Below are positions 15,382 to 22,460 of a stretch of DNA of 64,000 bases, piece by piece; position 1 is the stretch's first letter; each line of letters starts with the position of its first letter. Both the position numbers and the translations under genes were made by a program. The stretch covers positions 1-64,000 of the forward strand of contig CAKZGE010000006.1 of the NCBI GenBank assembly GCA_936914845.1. The letters are read 5' to 3'. Origin of the DNA: an uncultured Chloracidobacterium sp. (GTDB taxonomy: Bacteria; Acidobacteriota; Blastocatellia; Pyrinomonadales; Pyrinomonadaceae). The notes below the pieces were generated by a model. The model saw only the letters and a program-made list of their open reading frames with translations, ran no database searches and had not been told where the DNA came from.

Positions 15382-17262
15382 ATGTCTGCAACTACTACCG
15401 AAATATTACAGGAAGGCCGTTATCGTATTCAGGAAGAAACTCCGCTTGCGGGTTCCGGAACGATGCATGACGCATACGATACGGTTCGGGACACAAAAGT
15501 GATCGTAAAAGAGATCCCGGTGAAGGTCGGAAAGGTAATGACCGCCTCGCAACAGGAACTTCTTAAACTTTCCTTTGCCAATCAAGCAAAGATCCTGACG
15601 GAAATAAACCACGACGCCTTGCTGAATGTGCGAGATTATTTCACCGAACTGGGCCGCCAGTATCTGGTGATGGAGCATGTGGAAGGCGACGATCTGAAGG
15701 CTCTTTTGGAAAGGAACCGGAGCCCGTTCGACATTGCAGACGTTTTGAGCTGGGCCGATCAGATGCTGGATTCGCTGAACTATTTGCATACCTTTCAGCC
15801 GCCGATCATTCACCGCCAGATCCGGCCGGAAAATATACGCTTGATGCCCAATGGAAAGATCAAGCTGCTCGCTTTCGGCATGGCAGACGGGATGGAAACG
15901 CGTCTTTCGGCCGATGAGCGCGACCCTTCCGCAATAAAATATTCCCCGCTGGAACAGATCTGGGAGGGGCTCGATTCGGCATCGCAAAAGGTCATTTCGG
16001 CAAGCTATTCCGAGCGTTCGGCAAAAATGCTGAAAGACCCGGCCGATGCCCGGAGCGACATCTATTCGCTGGGAGCAACGCTCTATCATTTGATAACAGG
16101 CCGCGAACCGCTCGACGCTTTGGAGCGTTCGATAGAGTTGCTGGACGGAAAGGGCGATCCGCTGCCGCCCCCTTCGGACTTGGAATCTGCTGTTGCACCG
16201 GAGGTTTCAGATGTCATAATGCGGGCGATGCAGATCAAGCGGGAAGATCGCTTTGATTCGGCTGTCTTTATGCGGCAAGTTTTGCGGACCGCCCAGATAC
16301 GCGTCAAAGAACGCCAGGCGGACGGACGCGAATATTCACCGGCACCCGCCGAACCGCCACCGGCCGTACACAATACCGAAGCAGAAAATATTCGCCGACA
16401 ACTACGCGAAGCGGAAGAACGTCGAGCAGAATCGGAACGCAAAGCGGTTGCCGAACAATCGTTCGCACCCGTTGCTCAGCCGGAACCGCGGCCCGCCGCT
16501 CCCCGATCAATTCACGAAACGGTCGAACCGAATCTCAATATCGGTGCCATCGACAGCTTTCCGCAAGTTGCTGTCGAGCCGAAAGCTCTTTCAGAGGATG
16601 ATCTGCTTGAGCTTTTGTTGCCGACCGAATCGAAACCCGAAGAACCGGTCGATTTCAATCCGGAGATCTCGTTTGCCAATTTGATACCGGAGATCGAGCA
16701 TGAGGAAGAAGAGCTGAGCCACAGCGAGGCCGCAGACCGCCCGCACCTGCCGACTTCTCCGGCCAATGACGTGGTCCATGCGTACGGGGCCGAATCAGCG
16801 GTCTATCAAAAGACCGGGGACGCTGAAGATATCTTTTCGTCGCATACGGCGCCGAGCTCGAGCTCACGCGGCATTATGATGGCCGCCGGCGGAGCAATAG
16901 TTCTCATCATTGCGGTCATTGCCGGCTGGGCACTGCTCGGTTCTTCACCGGCCCCTGAACCGCAACCCGTGCCTGCCGCCGTCGCGGTAGCCCCGGAGCA
17001 GCAGATCTCCGAACCGCAGCCATCTCCGGAGCAGCCATCGCTAACGGCAGATGCCGCGTTGACCGAAACGCAGACTGCACCGAACGCCGCTTTACCCGCA
17101 CAACCCGAGCCTCAGGCCGGTGTTCCGACCGAACAGCGGGCGACACGAGTTGAAGCCCCGCGGGCTGACCCGAAAGCGGCTGCACCGGCTCCGCGTCCGG
17201 CAAAACAGGCACCTTCCAAAGAAGCCAAAAAACTTACCGTTGAAGATCTTTTGAACGATTAG
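15382..17262 (+). CDS. Protein-kinase-like membrane protein, probable pseudokinase
   Basis: 626 residues: a Hanks-type kinase fold (about 13-300), a Pro/Glu-rich linker, one transmembrane helix (about 498-520, IMMAAGGAIVLIIAVIAGWA) and a Pro/Ala-rich tail. Lys43 (IVKEI) and Glu74 for ATP binding are present, and the activation segment ends SPLEQ. But the catalytic loop reads HRQIRPEN (Asp replaced by Gln146) and the DFG motif reads AFG (Asp replaced by Ala164), so both key aspartates are lost. Phosphotransfer is therefore unlikely, and a scaffold or sensor role is inferred. The topology puts the kinase fold in the cytoplasm. The next gene is a TPR-TonB protein 21 bp downstream, probably in one operon. 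Confidence 0.85.
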   Translation: MSATTTEILQEGRYRIQEETPLAGSGTMHDAYDTVRDTKVIVKEIPVKVGKVMTASQQELLKLSFANQAKILTEINHDALLNVRDYFTELGRQYLVMEHVEGDDLKALLERNRSPFDIADVLSWADQMLDSLNYLHTFQPPIIHRQIRPENIRLMPNGKIKLLAFGMADGMETRLSADERDPSAIKYSPLEQIWEGLDSASQKVISASYSERSAKMLKDPADARSDIYSLGATLYHLITGREPLDALERSIELLDGKGDPLPPPSDLESAVAPEVSDVIMRAMQIKREDRFDSAVFMRQVLRTAQIRVKERQADGREYSPAPAEPPPAVHNTEAENIRRQLREAEERRAESERKAVAEQSFAPVAQPEPRPAAPRSIHETVEPNLNIGAIDSFPQVAVEPKALSEDDLLELLLPTESKPEEPVDFNPEISFANLIPEIEHEEEELSHSEAADRPHLPTSPANDVVHAYGAESAVYQKTGDAEDIFSSHTAPSSSSRGIMMAAGGAIVLIIAVIAGWALLGSSPAPEPQPVPAAVAVAPEQQISEPQPSPEQPSLTADAALTETQTAPNAALPAQPEPQAGVPTEQRATRVEAPRADPKAAAPAPRPAKQAPSKEAKKLTVEDLLND

Positions 17263-17283
17263 GTCCAACATCAAGGAATTGCT

Positions 17284-18342
17284 ATGAAACTCGCCCCTAG
17301 ATCAACGTTTTTCCGCTATATAATCGGATTTCTTTGCCTTACCGCCATTCTCGGCATCGGAAGTGTTTCGACCGCGTTTGCACAGCAAAAACTGAGCCTC
17401 GCCGACCTGCTCATCGCTCTCCGCTCAAAGAAAGTGACGCTGGCCGAACGCAATGCGATCTTGGCCGAGGCTGTCAAAAGCCGCGGTGTCACCTTTGCAA
17501 TATCCGACGATATTGAAAAAGAACTCGTCGCCACGGGTGCCGACACAGTTTTGATCGGGGCGATCCGCCAGCAATCAAAGCCGGAAGGAAAGCCGGTCGC
17601 CGCAGTTCCGCAATCGACCCCGACGCCGGCTCCCGATTTCGAATTCTACCGCAAGCGTGCGGACGGGAATCTTTCGAAAGGCGATTTCCGAACTGCTGTG
17701 ACAGATTATGACAAGGCTATGGAGCTGAAAGGTGATGATGCTGTCGCCTTTCTAAACCGCGGCAAGGCCCATTACGGCTTGAGATCCTTTGATAAAGCAG
17801 TCGCCGATTTTGACCGCACGATCGACCTTGACGCCAGATCTGCCGCTGCATATTTCAACCGCGGAGGTGTTCGCGAAGCTGAAGGCAAACTGCCGGAGGC
17901 CGCCGCCGATTACAAAAAAGCCATCGAGATAGACGCCGCCAGCGAAATGGCCAAAACCGCTCTGAAGCGGGTGGAAACCGAACTCGCCAAATTGGAAGCG
18001 GCAAAGGCTCCGCCGCCGGTCGTAGAGAAGCCGGTCGAGGTCGTTCCGGAATTTCTGAACATGGGTGTGCTGACGGCCGCCAGTGCGATCCGGATGGTGA
18101 CACCGACCTATTCACCGATCGCGCAGCGTTCTAATATCGAAGGAAAGGTCTCGGTGGAGATCGAACTTGATCTCGACGGCGAGGTGACCGAAGCCAAAGC
18201 CATTTCCGGGCATCAACTGTTGCGTTCCGCCGCCGAGGACGCCGCAAAACGGTCGAAATTCAAACCGGCGGTGTTCAACGGCCGGCCGATCAAAGGAAAG
18301 GCTACGATAATCTATAATTTCACTATGCGGCCGACCCGTTAA
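17284..18342 (+). CDS. TPR-repeat protein with C-terminal TonB domain
   Basis: 352 residues. An N-terminal signal peptide (IIGFLCLTAILGIGSVSTAFAQ) leads to a helical segment (about 35-95), a Pro/Thr linker, three TPR units (about 120-225; for example AVAFLNRGKAHYGLRSFDKA) and a TonB-type C-terminal domain (about 265-350; YSPIAQRSNIEGKVSVEIEL, YNFTMRPT). TonB-like domains with no N-terminal ExbB-interacting anchor are common in secreted Acidobacteria proteins and may act in the periplasm. Probably co-transcribed with the pseudokinase gene. Confidence 0.85.
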   Translation: MKLAPRSTFFRYIIGFLCLTAILGIGSVSTAFAQQKLSLADLLIALRSKKVTLAERNAILAEAVKSRGVTFAISDDIEKELVATGADTVLIGAIRQQSKPEGKPVAAVPQSTPTPAPDFEFYRKRADGNLSKGDFRTAVTDYDKAMELKGDDAVAFLNRGKAHYGLRSFDKAVADFDRTIDLDARSAAAYFNRGGVREAEGKLPEAAADYKKAIEIDAASEMAKTALKRVETELAKLEAAKAPPPVVEKPVEVVPEFLNMGVLTAASAIRMVTPTYSPIAQRSNIEGKVSVEIELDLDGEVTEAKAISGHQLLRSAAEDAAKRSKFKPAVFNGRPIKGKATIIYNFTMRPTR

Positions 18343-18373
18343 AATACGGCAAGATGCATTTACGGTAAAATTT

Positions 18374-18405
18374 CGGGCGGTGTCGGCACATGACCGGCAA
18401 CGCCC
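18374..18405 (+). terminator. Probable terminator between convergent genes
   Basis: GGCGGTGTCGG pairs with CCGGCAACGCC at ten of eleven positions around a 7-base loop and is followed by CTTTCTGTTT. It lies between the TonB protein gene and deoC. Confidence 0.5.
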
Positions 18406-18429
18406 TTTCTGTTTGAGGACAATATTTCC

Positions 18430-19284
18430 TTAATAGCCGGCGGTGGTTCCGGACACTTGTTCCCCGTCTGCTTCGCGAACTATCTTGACACCGACGCTGG
18501 CCCCGATGCGGGTAGCTCCCGCCTGGAACATGGCACGAGCATCGTCAATTCCCTTTACACCGCCCGAAGCCTTTACACCGAGATCGGCACCGACCGTTCG
18601 ACGCATCAACGCAATATCTTCGACCGTTGCCCCGCCTTTTGAGAACCCGGTCGAGGTCTTAACGAAATCGGCCCCGGCATTCTTTGCGGCCAAACACGCT
18701 TTTACTTTTTCCTCATCGGTCAGCAGTGCGGTTTCGATAATGACCTTGCACAAAACACCGTTCTCGTGTGCCGCAGAAGCAACGGCTCGTATATCATCTT
18801 CCACTAGGCACGTATCGCCCGATCTGAGAGCTCCGATATTGATCACCATGTCAACCTCGCGGGCACCATCCAAAATGGCTCGGCGGGCCTCATAGGCCTT
18901 AACATCGGGCATCGTTGCCCCGAGCGGAAACCCGATGACGGTGCAAACCGGGACGCCGCTCCCTTTGAGAAAGGCGGCAGCTTTTTTTACCCATGTCGGA
19001 TTGACGCAAACCGATGCGAATCCGAATTTTGCGGCTTCTTCGCAGAGCTTACGGATATCTTCGAGCGAGGCTTCCGGTTTAAGCAGGGTATGGTCGATCA
19101 AGCTCGCCCAATCGCTGGCCGTCGATGTTTCGCCGAGCACGGTGCCGATCCGCGAGGCTCCTGCATCGACGATCCGTTGGACATCAGAGCTGCAGAAAGA
19201 CGCCGTATGCTCTTCGCCGCCGAGTTTGGCCATGACCAGATCGGTTATTTGGTCGATCAATTGTTCGTAGTTTCGGTCCTGCAT
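18430..19284 (-). CDS. deoC: Deoxyribose-phosphate aldolase with microcompartment-like N-terminal extension
   Basis: Cleaves 2-deoxyribose 5-phosphate to glyceraldehyde 3-phosphate and acetaldehyde. The class I aldolase core starts near residue 58; the Schiff-base lysine is Lys209 (FVKTSTGF), with Asp145 (EVDMVIN) and Lys238 (GVKASGGV) completing the site. The first 57 residues are not part of ordinary DeoC: NYEQLIDQITDLVMAKLG (5-22) forms an amphipathic helix like those that target enzymes into bacterial microcompartments, followed by a flexible linker. It lies 6 bp downstream of rpiB, so the two are one transcript. No shell gene is in this window. Confidence 0.95.
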   Translation of the reverse strand: MQDRNYEQLIDQITDLVMAKLGGEEHTASFCSSDVQRIVDAGASRIGTVLGETSTASDWASLIDHTLLKPEASLEDIRKLCEEAAKFGFASVCVNPTWVKKAAAFLKGSGVPVCTVIGFPLGATMPDVKAYEARRAILDGAREVDMVINIGALRSGDTCLVEDDIRAVASAAHENGVLCKVIIETALLTDEEKVKACLAAKNAGADFVKTSTGFSKGGATVEDIALMRRTVGADLGVKASGGVKGIDDARAMFQAGATRIGASVGVKIVREADGEQVSGTTAGY

Positions 19285-19290
19285 AATTTT

Positions 19291-20103
19291 CTATTTTGCG
19301 TATCGTTGCTGGATCGTGTCGATCTTTTCAACTCGGCGGCGGTGCCGGTCTTCGGTCAATTCGGCCGTCAGAAATGCTTCGGTAATGGCTTTTATCTGTT
19401 CGAAGGAATTTTGTCCGCTGCCGAGCGTTAAAACATTTGCCCCGTTATGCTGCCGAGCATTATTCGCCAATTCGACACTGTAGCAAGCTGCGGCGCGAAC
19501 GCCGGGAACCTTATTGGCGGCCATTGCGCTTCCGATGCCCGCACCATCAATGATAATTCCGAGCTCTGCCTGCCGGTCGGCAACGGCACGCGCGACCGCG
19601 TGGGCGTGGTCCGGATAATCAACGGCGTCGGTCGAATCGGTTCCAAGGTCGATCACCGTCAATCCGAGTGTTTGTAAAAACGTCCGCAACTTTTCTTTGT
19701 AAGGAAACCCGCCATGATCGGCCCCGACGGCTACCGTTTTCGCTTTGATCGGTTCGCCGCGTTCTTTTTTGCGGATCAGCACAAGTCGGCGTTCACGGAC
19801 GATGTCGTCTGCCAGCGGGGTGAATTTCGCGGTTTCAGCCACCCGCAGACGAGCTCCTTCATCAAGCCCGCGAAGGTCAAACTCGGTGATCAAAGCTTTG
19901 GCCGATTCATCGCGGTCAAATTCTCGTTCGGCCCGTTCGCGCAGCGAATTTACCAACACATGCTTCGGCTCCGTGCCGGGCGTTGCAGGCGGCGGCACCG
20001 GAGCAGCAGAGCGGGCGGCATTGCCCAAAATATCGCTGACTATTTGGCGGACACGCCGTCTTGTCTCTTCGGCCGGATGCCCTTTTATATTTTCGAAACT
20101 CAT
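19291..20103 (-). CDS. rpiB: RpiB-type ribose-5-phosphate isomerase with long N-terminal extension
   Basis: Residues 121-270 are an RpiB/LacAB sugar-phosphate isomerase core (GADHGGF, DYPDHAHAVA, GAGIGSAMAANK, HNGANVL), which interconverts ribose and ribulose 5-phosphate. The usual active-site cysteine before GTGIG is replaced by Asp186 (IIDGAGIG), a variant I associate with a separate RpiB subgroup. The extension holds an amphipathic helix (12-27, EETRRRVRQIVSDILG), a Pro/Ala linker, and a segment (about 70-112, ITEFDLRGLDEGARLRV) resembling a small domain found on microcompartment-associated proteins. First gene of the rpiB-deoC unit. Confidence 0.88.
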   Translation of the reverse strand: MSFENIKGHPAEETRRRVRQIVSDILGNAARSAAPVPPPATPGTEPKHVLVNSLRERAEREFDRDESAKALITEFDLRGLDEGARLRVAETAKFTPLADDIVRERRLVLIRKKERGEPIKAKTVAVGADHGGFPYKEKLRTFLQTLGLTVIDLGTDSTDAVDYPDHAHAVARAVADRQAELGIIIDGAGIGSAMAANKVPGVRAAACYSVELANNARQHNGANVLTLGSGQNSFEQIKAITEAFLTAELTEDRHRRRVEKIDTIQQRYAK

Positions 20104-20182
20104 TGCTTGTAAAACCGGCTACGTTTGAATAGTATTTCTAAAAACATTTTCAATCAAATAACATTTTATATCTATTTTAGCG

Positions 20183-20731
20183 ATGACGGAATTTACAGAT
20201 CCAAATCTCGAAGTACTTTTTTCCGAACAGCAGATCGCCGAGCGCATCAGCGAACTCGGTAAACAGATCGGGGCCGAATATAACGGCAAAGACATAGTGC
20301 TGGTCGGCGTATTAAAAGGTTCGTGCATTTTTATGGCCGACCTGATGCGGCAGATCGACCTGCCGCTGAAGATCGATTTTATGGCGGTTTCCAGCTATAA
20401 AGACGGCACAACGTCAACGGGCGATGTCGAGATATTGAAAGACCTCAGCAGCCCGATCCGCGATAAGCATGTGCTGGTCGTCGAAGATATCGTTGACACG
20501 GGTCTGACGCTTTCGCGTTTGCTCGAAATTCTCGGTTCGCGCGGTGCGGCTTCGATCAAACTGGTCAGCTTTTTGGATAAACCCGAACCGCGTATCAAAA
20601 AAGATCTGAAGATCGACTACGTCGGTTTTATCTGCCCCAATAAATTCGTGGTCGGTTATGGGCTGGACGCCGCCGGACGCTATCGCAACCTGCCATTCGT
20701 CGGCGTCGTTCGCGACCCTTCGAACATTTAA
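20183..20731 (+). CDS. hpt: Hypoxanthine phosphoribosyltransferase
   Basis: Salvages hypoxanthine and guanine to IMP and GMP using PRPP. The 182 residues match the family. The PRPP-binding motif VLVVEDIVDTGLTL is present, with the flexible-loop SSYKDGTTSTG and the purine-contact KFVVGYGLDAAGRYRNLP. It is divergent from rpiB with 79 bp between them. No clear ribosome binding site precedes the ATG. Confidence 0.96.
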   Translation: MTEFTDPNLEVLFSEQQIAERISELGKQIGAEYNGKDIVLVGVLKGSCIFMADLMRQIDLPLKIDFMAVSSYKDGTTSTGDVEILKDLSSPIRDKHVLVVEDIVDTGLTLSRLLEILGSRGAASIKLVSFLDKPEPRIKKDLKIDYVGFICPNKFVVGYGLDAAGRYRNLPFVGVVRDPSNI

Positions 20732-20754
20732 TGACTGCATTTGCCAGTCAAAGG

Positions 20755-20783
20755 TTGACGACGGGCGGATCACTCTATATAAT
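20755..20783 (+). promoter_or_regulatory. rplU-rpmA promoter
   Basis: A -35 TTGACG (20755-20760), a 17-base spacer and a perfect -10 TATAAT (20778-20783) give a start near 20790 and a leader of about 50 nt before rplU. Confidence 0.8.
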
Positions 20784-20840
20784 CTAATCTTTTCGGCTGA
20801 CGAGTAAATCGCCGGCCGTTCCTTTGGGAGCAAAATTACA

Positions 20841-21131
20841 ATGAGTTACGCAATTATCAGAACCGGCGGGAAACAGTTTCCGGTCGAATCGGGACAAAAG
20901 GTCCGCGTGCCTTCGATCGATCAAAAAGAAGGGGCTAAGATCGAGATCGAAGCTCTCGTTTTGGGCGAAGGCAGCTCAGCCAAGGTTGGCGGAGCGACCG
21001 TTTCGGCAACCGTTATCGGCCATGGCCGCGGCGAAAAGGTTATCGTTTTCAAAAAGAAACGCCGCAAACAATACAAACGCAAACAGGGCCACCGCCAAGG
21101 TTATACAGAGATCGAGATCGGCAGCTTGTAA
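20841..21131 (+). CDS. rplU: 50S ribosomal protein L21
   Basis: L21 binds 23S rRNA next to L20. At 96 residues it is slightly shorter than the usual 100-103. It begins SYAIIRTGGKQFPVE, a near-universal L21 start, and ends with the basic KKKRRKQYKRKQGHRQ region. It lies 27 bp upstream of rpmA in the standard rplU-rpmA order. Confidence 0.97.
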   Translation: MSYAIIRTGGKQFPVESGQKVRVPSIDQKEGAKIEIEALVLGEGSSAKVGGATVSATVIGHGRGEKVIVFKKKRRKQYKRKQGHRQGYTEIEIGSL

Positions 21132-21158
21132 ACAGCCGTCCGGGAGTTTTTTAGAGTT

Positions 21159-21449
21159 ATGGCACATAAGAAAGGTGTAGGTTCATCCAGAAACGGCCGC
21201 GATTCGAACGCACAGCGGCTCGGTTTGAAGAAATTTGGCGGCGAGAAAGTTCTCGGCGGTAATATTTTGGCACGTCAGCGCGGCACCAAATGGAAGCCGG
21301 GCAACAACGTCGGCCGCGGCAAGGACGATACCTTGTTCGCTTTGATCGCCGGCATCGTCAAATTTGAAGATAAAGGTAGCAAAGGCAAATTCATAAGCGT
21401 TTACGCCGAAGGTGCACCGGAATTGGCTCCGGCCGCAGCCGCCGCTTAG
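21159..21449 (+). CDS. rpmA: 50S ribosomal protein L27
   Basis: L27 reaches the peptidyl-transferase centre with its N-terminal tail. The 96-residue protein has MAHKKGVGSSRNGRDSN and the conserved LGVK-like RLGLKKFGGE and ARQRGT segments. The start is directly MAHKK, so there is no Firmicutes-type cleavable leader. A terminator follows at 21473. Confidence 0.97.
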   Translation: MAHKKGVGSSRNGRDSNAQRLGLKKFGGEKVLGGNILARQRGTKWKPGNNVGRGKDDTLFALIAGIVKFEDKGSKGKFISVYAEGAPELAPAAAAA

Positions 21450-21472
21450 TTTCGACATTTTGTTTTCCAAAC

Positions 21473-21502
21473 GGCATACGTTTTCACGGCGTATGCCTTT
21501 TT
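21473..21502 (+). terminator. Rho-independent terminator of rplU-rpmA
   Basis: A perfect 8-bp stem GGCATACG / CGTATGCC with a 9-base loop is followed by TTTTTA. Confidence 0.88.
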
Positions 21503-21699
21503 ATATTGGCAGCGGCATTGAAGAGCGATTGATCGCCCTATCAAATCCGGCGAGGACCTCATCGAAGAAGGCCTTGCTGACCTGACCTCCGCGTCGGATC
21601 CATTGCTTCCCTGCTCGTTTCCATCCGTGCCCGGCGATCAGCCCCGACACATTTATTGCCTCAGTAAAAGAGGTCGCAGAAAAATAATTTTTTCGGGTG

Positions 21700-21820
21700 T
21701 TTTCCACAGATACCGTCGCCAAAAGGCAAAACTTGGAGCATTTTGTAACTATCACATAGAAAAATGCTTGCTAAGTTTTCCACATGTTTTTCCACAAATG
21801 CCCGGTCAAAGTTTTCCACA
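21700..21820 (+). other. Cluster of four TTTTCCACA DnaA-box-like sites
   Basis: The identical nonamer TTTTCCACA occurs at 21700, 21776, 21788 and 21812, all in the same orientation, with start-to-start spacings of 76, 12 and 24 bases. It differs by one base from the E. coli DnaA box TTATCCACA and equals a variant used in some phyla. An AT-rich stretch (AAAATAATTTTTT, about 21681-21693) lies next to the first site. No dnaA, dnaN or gyrB gene is in the window. It may be a replication origin, a DnaA-titration site or a DnaA-regulated promoter region. Confidence 0.55.
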
Positions 21821-21872
21821 GGCGGCAGTACTGAAAGGGGTCGTTTTCATCCAAACTTAAAGTATTTTCTTC

Positions 21873-21900
21873 TTGACATCCGATATTTCGGGTGTAAGAT
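21873..21900 (+). promoter_or_regulatory. Predicted promoter of the structured RNA
   Basis: A perfect -35 TTGACA (21873-21878), a 16-base spacer and a -10 TAAGAT (21895-21900). The start would be near 21907. It lies directly downstream of the four DnaA-box-like sites. Confidence 0.7.
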
Positions 21901-21906
21901 AGCTTC

Positions 21907-22408
21907 ACAGTCGAGGTTGCTTATGGGCACTTTGACCGACACTGAAAGGTGGTTCGTTGGCGGTGACGCGGCGAATGACATCAGCCAAAGGCGGAACTAG
22001 GCTGTTGAAACGTTCAGAGTCGAAGCCGAAAGGCTTTCGGAGGTTCGCTTCGGCGAATTTGATCTTTCGGATAAAAACGGAAGATGCCTTGAAGGAAAGA
22101 TCATCCTGGAGAGGTCCGATCAGTCGCCACATCGTCTTGTACGGTTTGGCCTCGTTGCCGGGAACGTAACCGGCGGTGGAGGAAAAGCCACCACAACAAA
22201 AACCTAACGGCACCGGAAGTGAGAACTTCACATATTGTTTACAATTTGGGTGCTGACCGGAAAGGGCTCCCCGCAGAGTGTTTTCGGGATACAAAATCCG
22301 TAGCCAGAACGTGTACATGCGATGGCTGCACTCACTTTCGATACTTCGGTATCAGAGAGTTCCAGAAACGCCGCTTCAATCATTGGAGACCGGCGTTTTT
22401 GGTTTTTA
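21907..22408 (+). ncRNA. Candidate structured non-coding RNA of about 500 nt
   Basis: No convincing protein is encoded here on either strand, yet the region has its own promoter and a strong terminator and is full of stable hairpins. These include CGAAGCC-GAAA-GGCTTTCG (22021-22039, GNRA loop), TTCGC-TTCG-GCGAA (22044-22057, UUCG loop), GGTGG...CCACC (22175-22192), GAAGT-GAGA-ACTTC (22216-22229, GNRA loop) and GATAC-TTCG-GTATC (22340-22353, UUCG loop). Longer pairings such as CAGCC...GGCTG and CGGTT...AACCG are also possible. I looked for landmarks of RNase P RNA, tmRNA, SRP RNA and cobalamin riboswitches and found none. Confidence 0.55.
22366..22408 (+). terminator. Terminator of the structured RNA
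   Basis: AAACGCCG (22366-22373) pairs with CGGCGTTT (22391-22398), extended inward by CTTCA / TGGAG, and is followed by TTTGGTTTTT. It separates the RNA from obg at 22461. Confidence 0.85.
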
Positions 22409-22460
22409 AATCTGTCGGTAAAAGCATTTATCGGCAAAATGGGTTAATCTTTTAAGAAAG

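Noticed and set aside
21501..21755. An 84-residue minus-strand frame upstream of rpmA's terminator
   Set aside because: Part of it looks weakly coding (GWKRAGKQWIRRGGQVSKAF), but it has no ribosome binding site and runs across a DnaA-box-like site; could be a gene remnant but support is too thin.
21905..22318. A 137-residue minus-strand open frame across the structured-RNA region
   Set aside because: No ribosome binding site, no motif, and it lies opposite several tetraloop hairpins; a structured RNA explains the region better.
21907..22408. RNase P RNA, tmRNA, SRP RNA or cobalamin riboswitch
   Set aside because: No GAGGAAAGUCC-like P4 sequence, no tRNA-like acceptor or T-loop (GTTCGAAT), no GGAAG/GCAGCC SRP motif and no GCCACTG-type B12 box were found.
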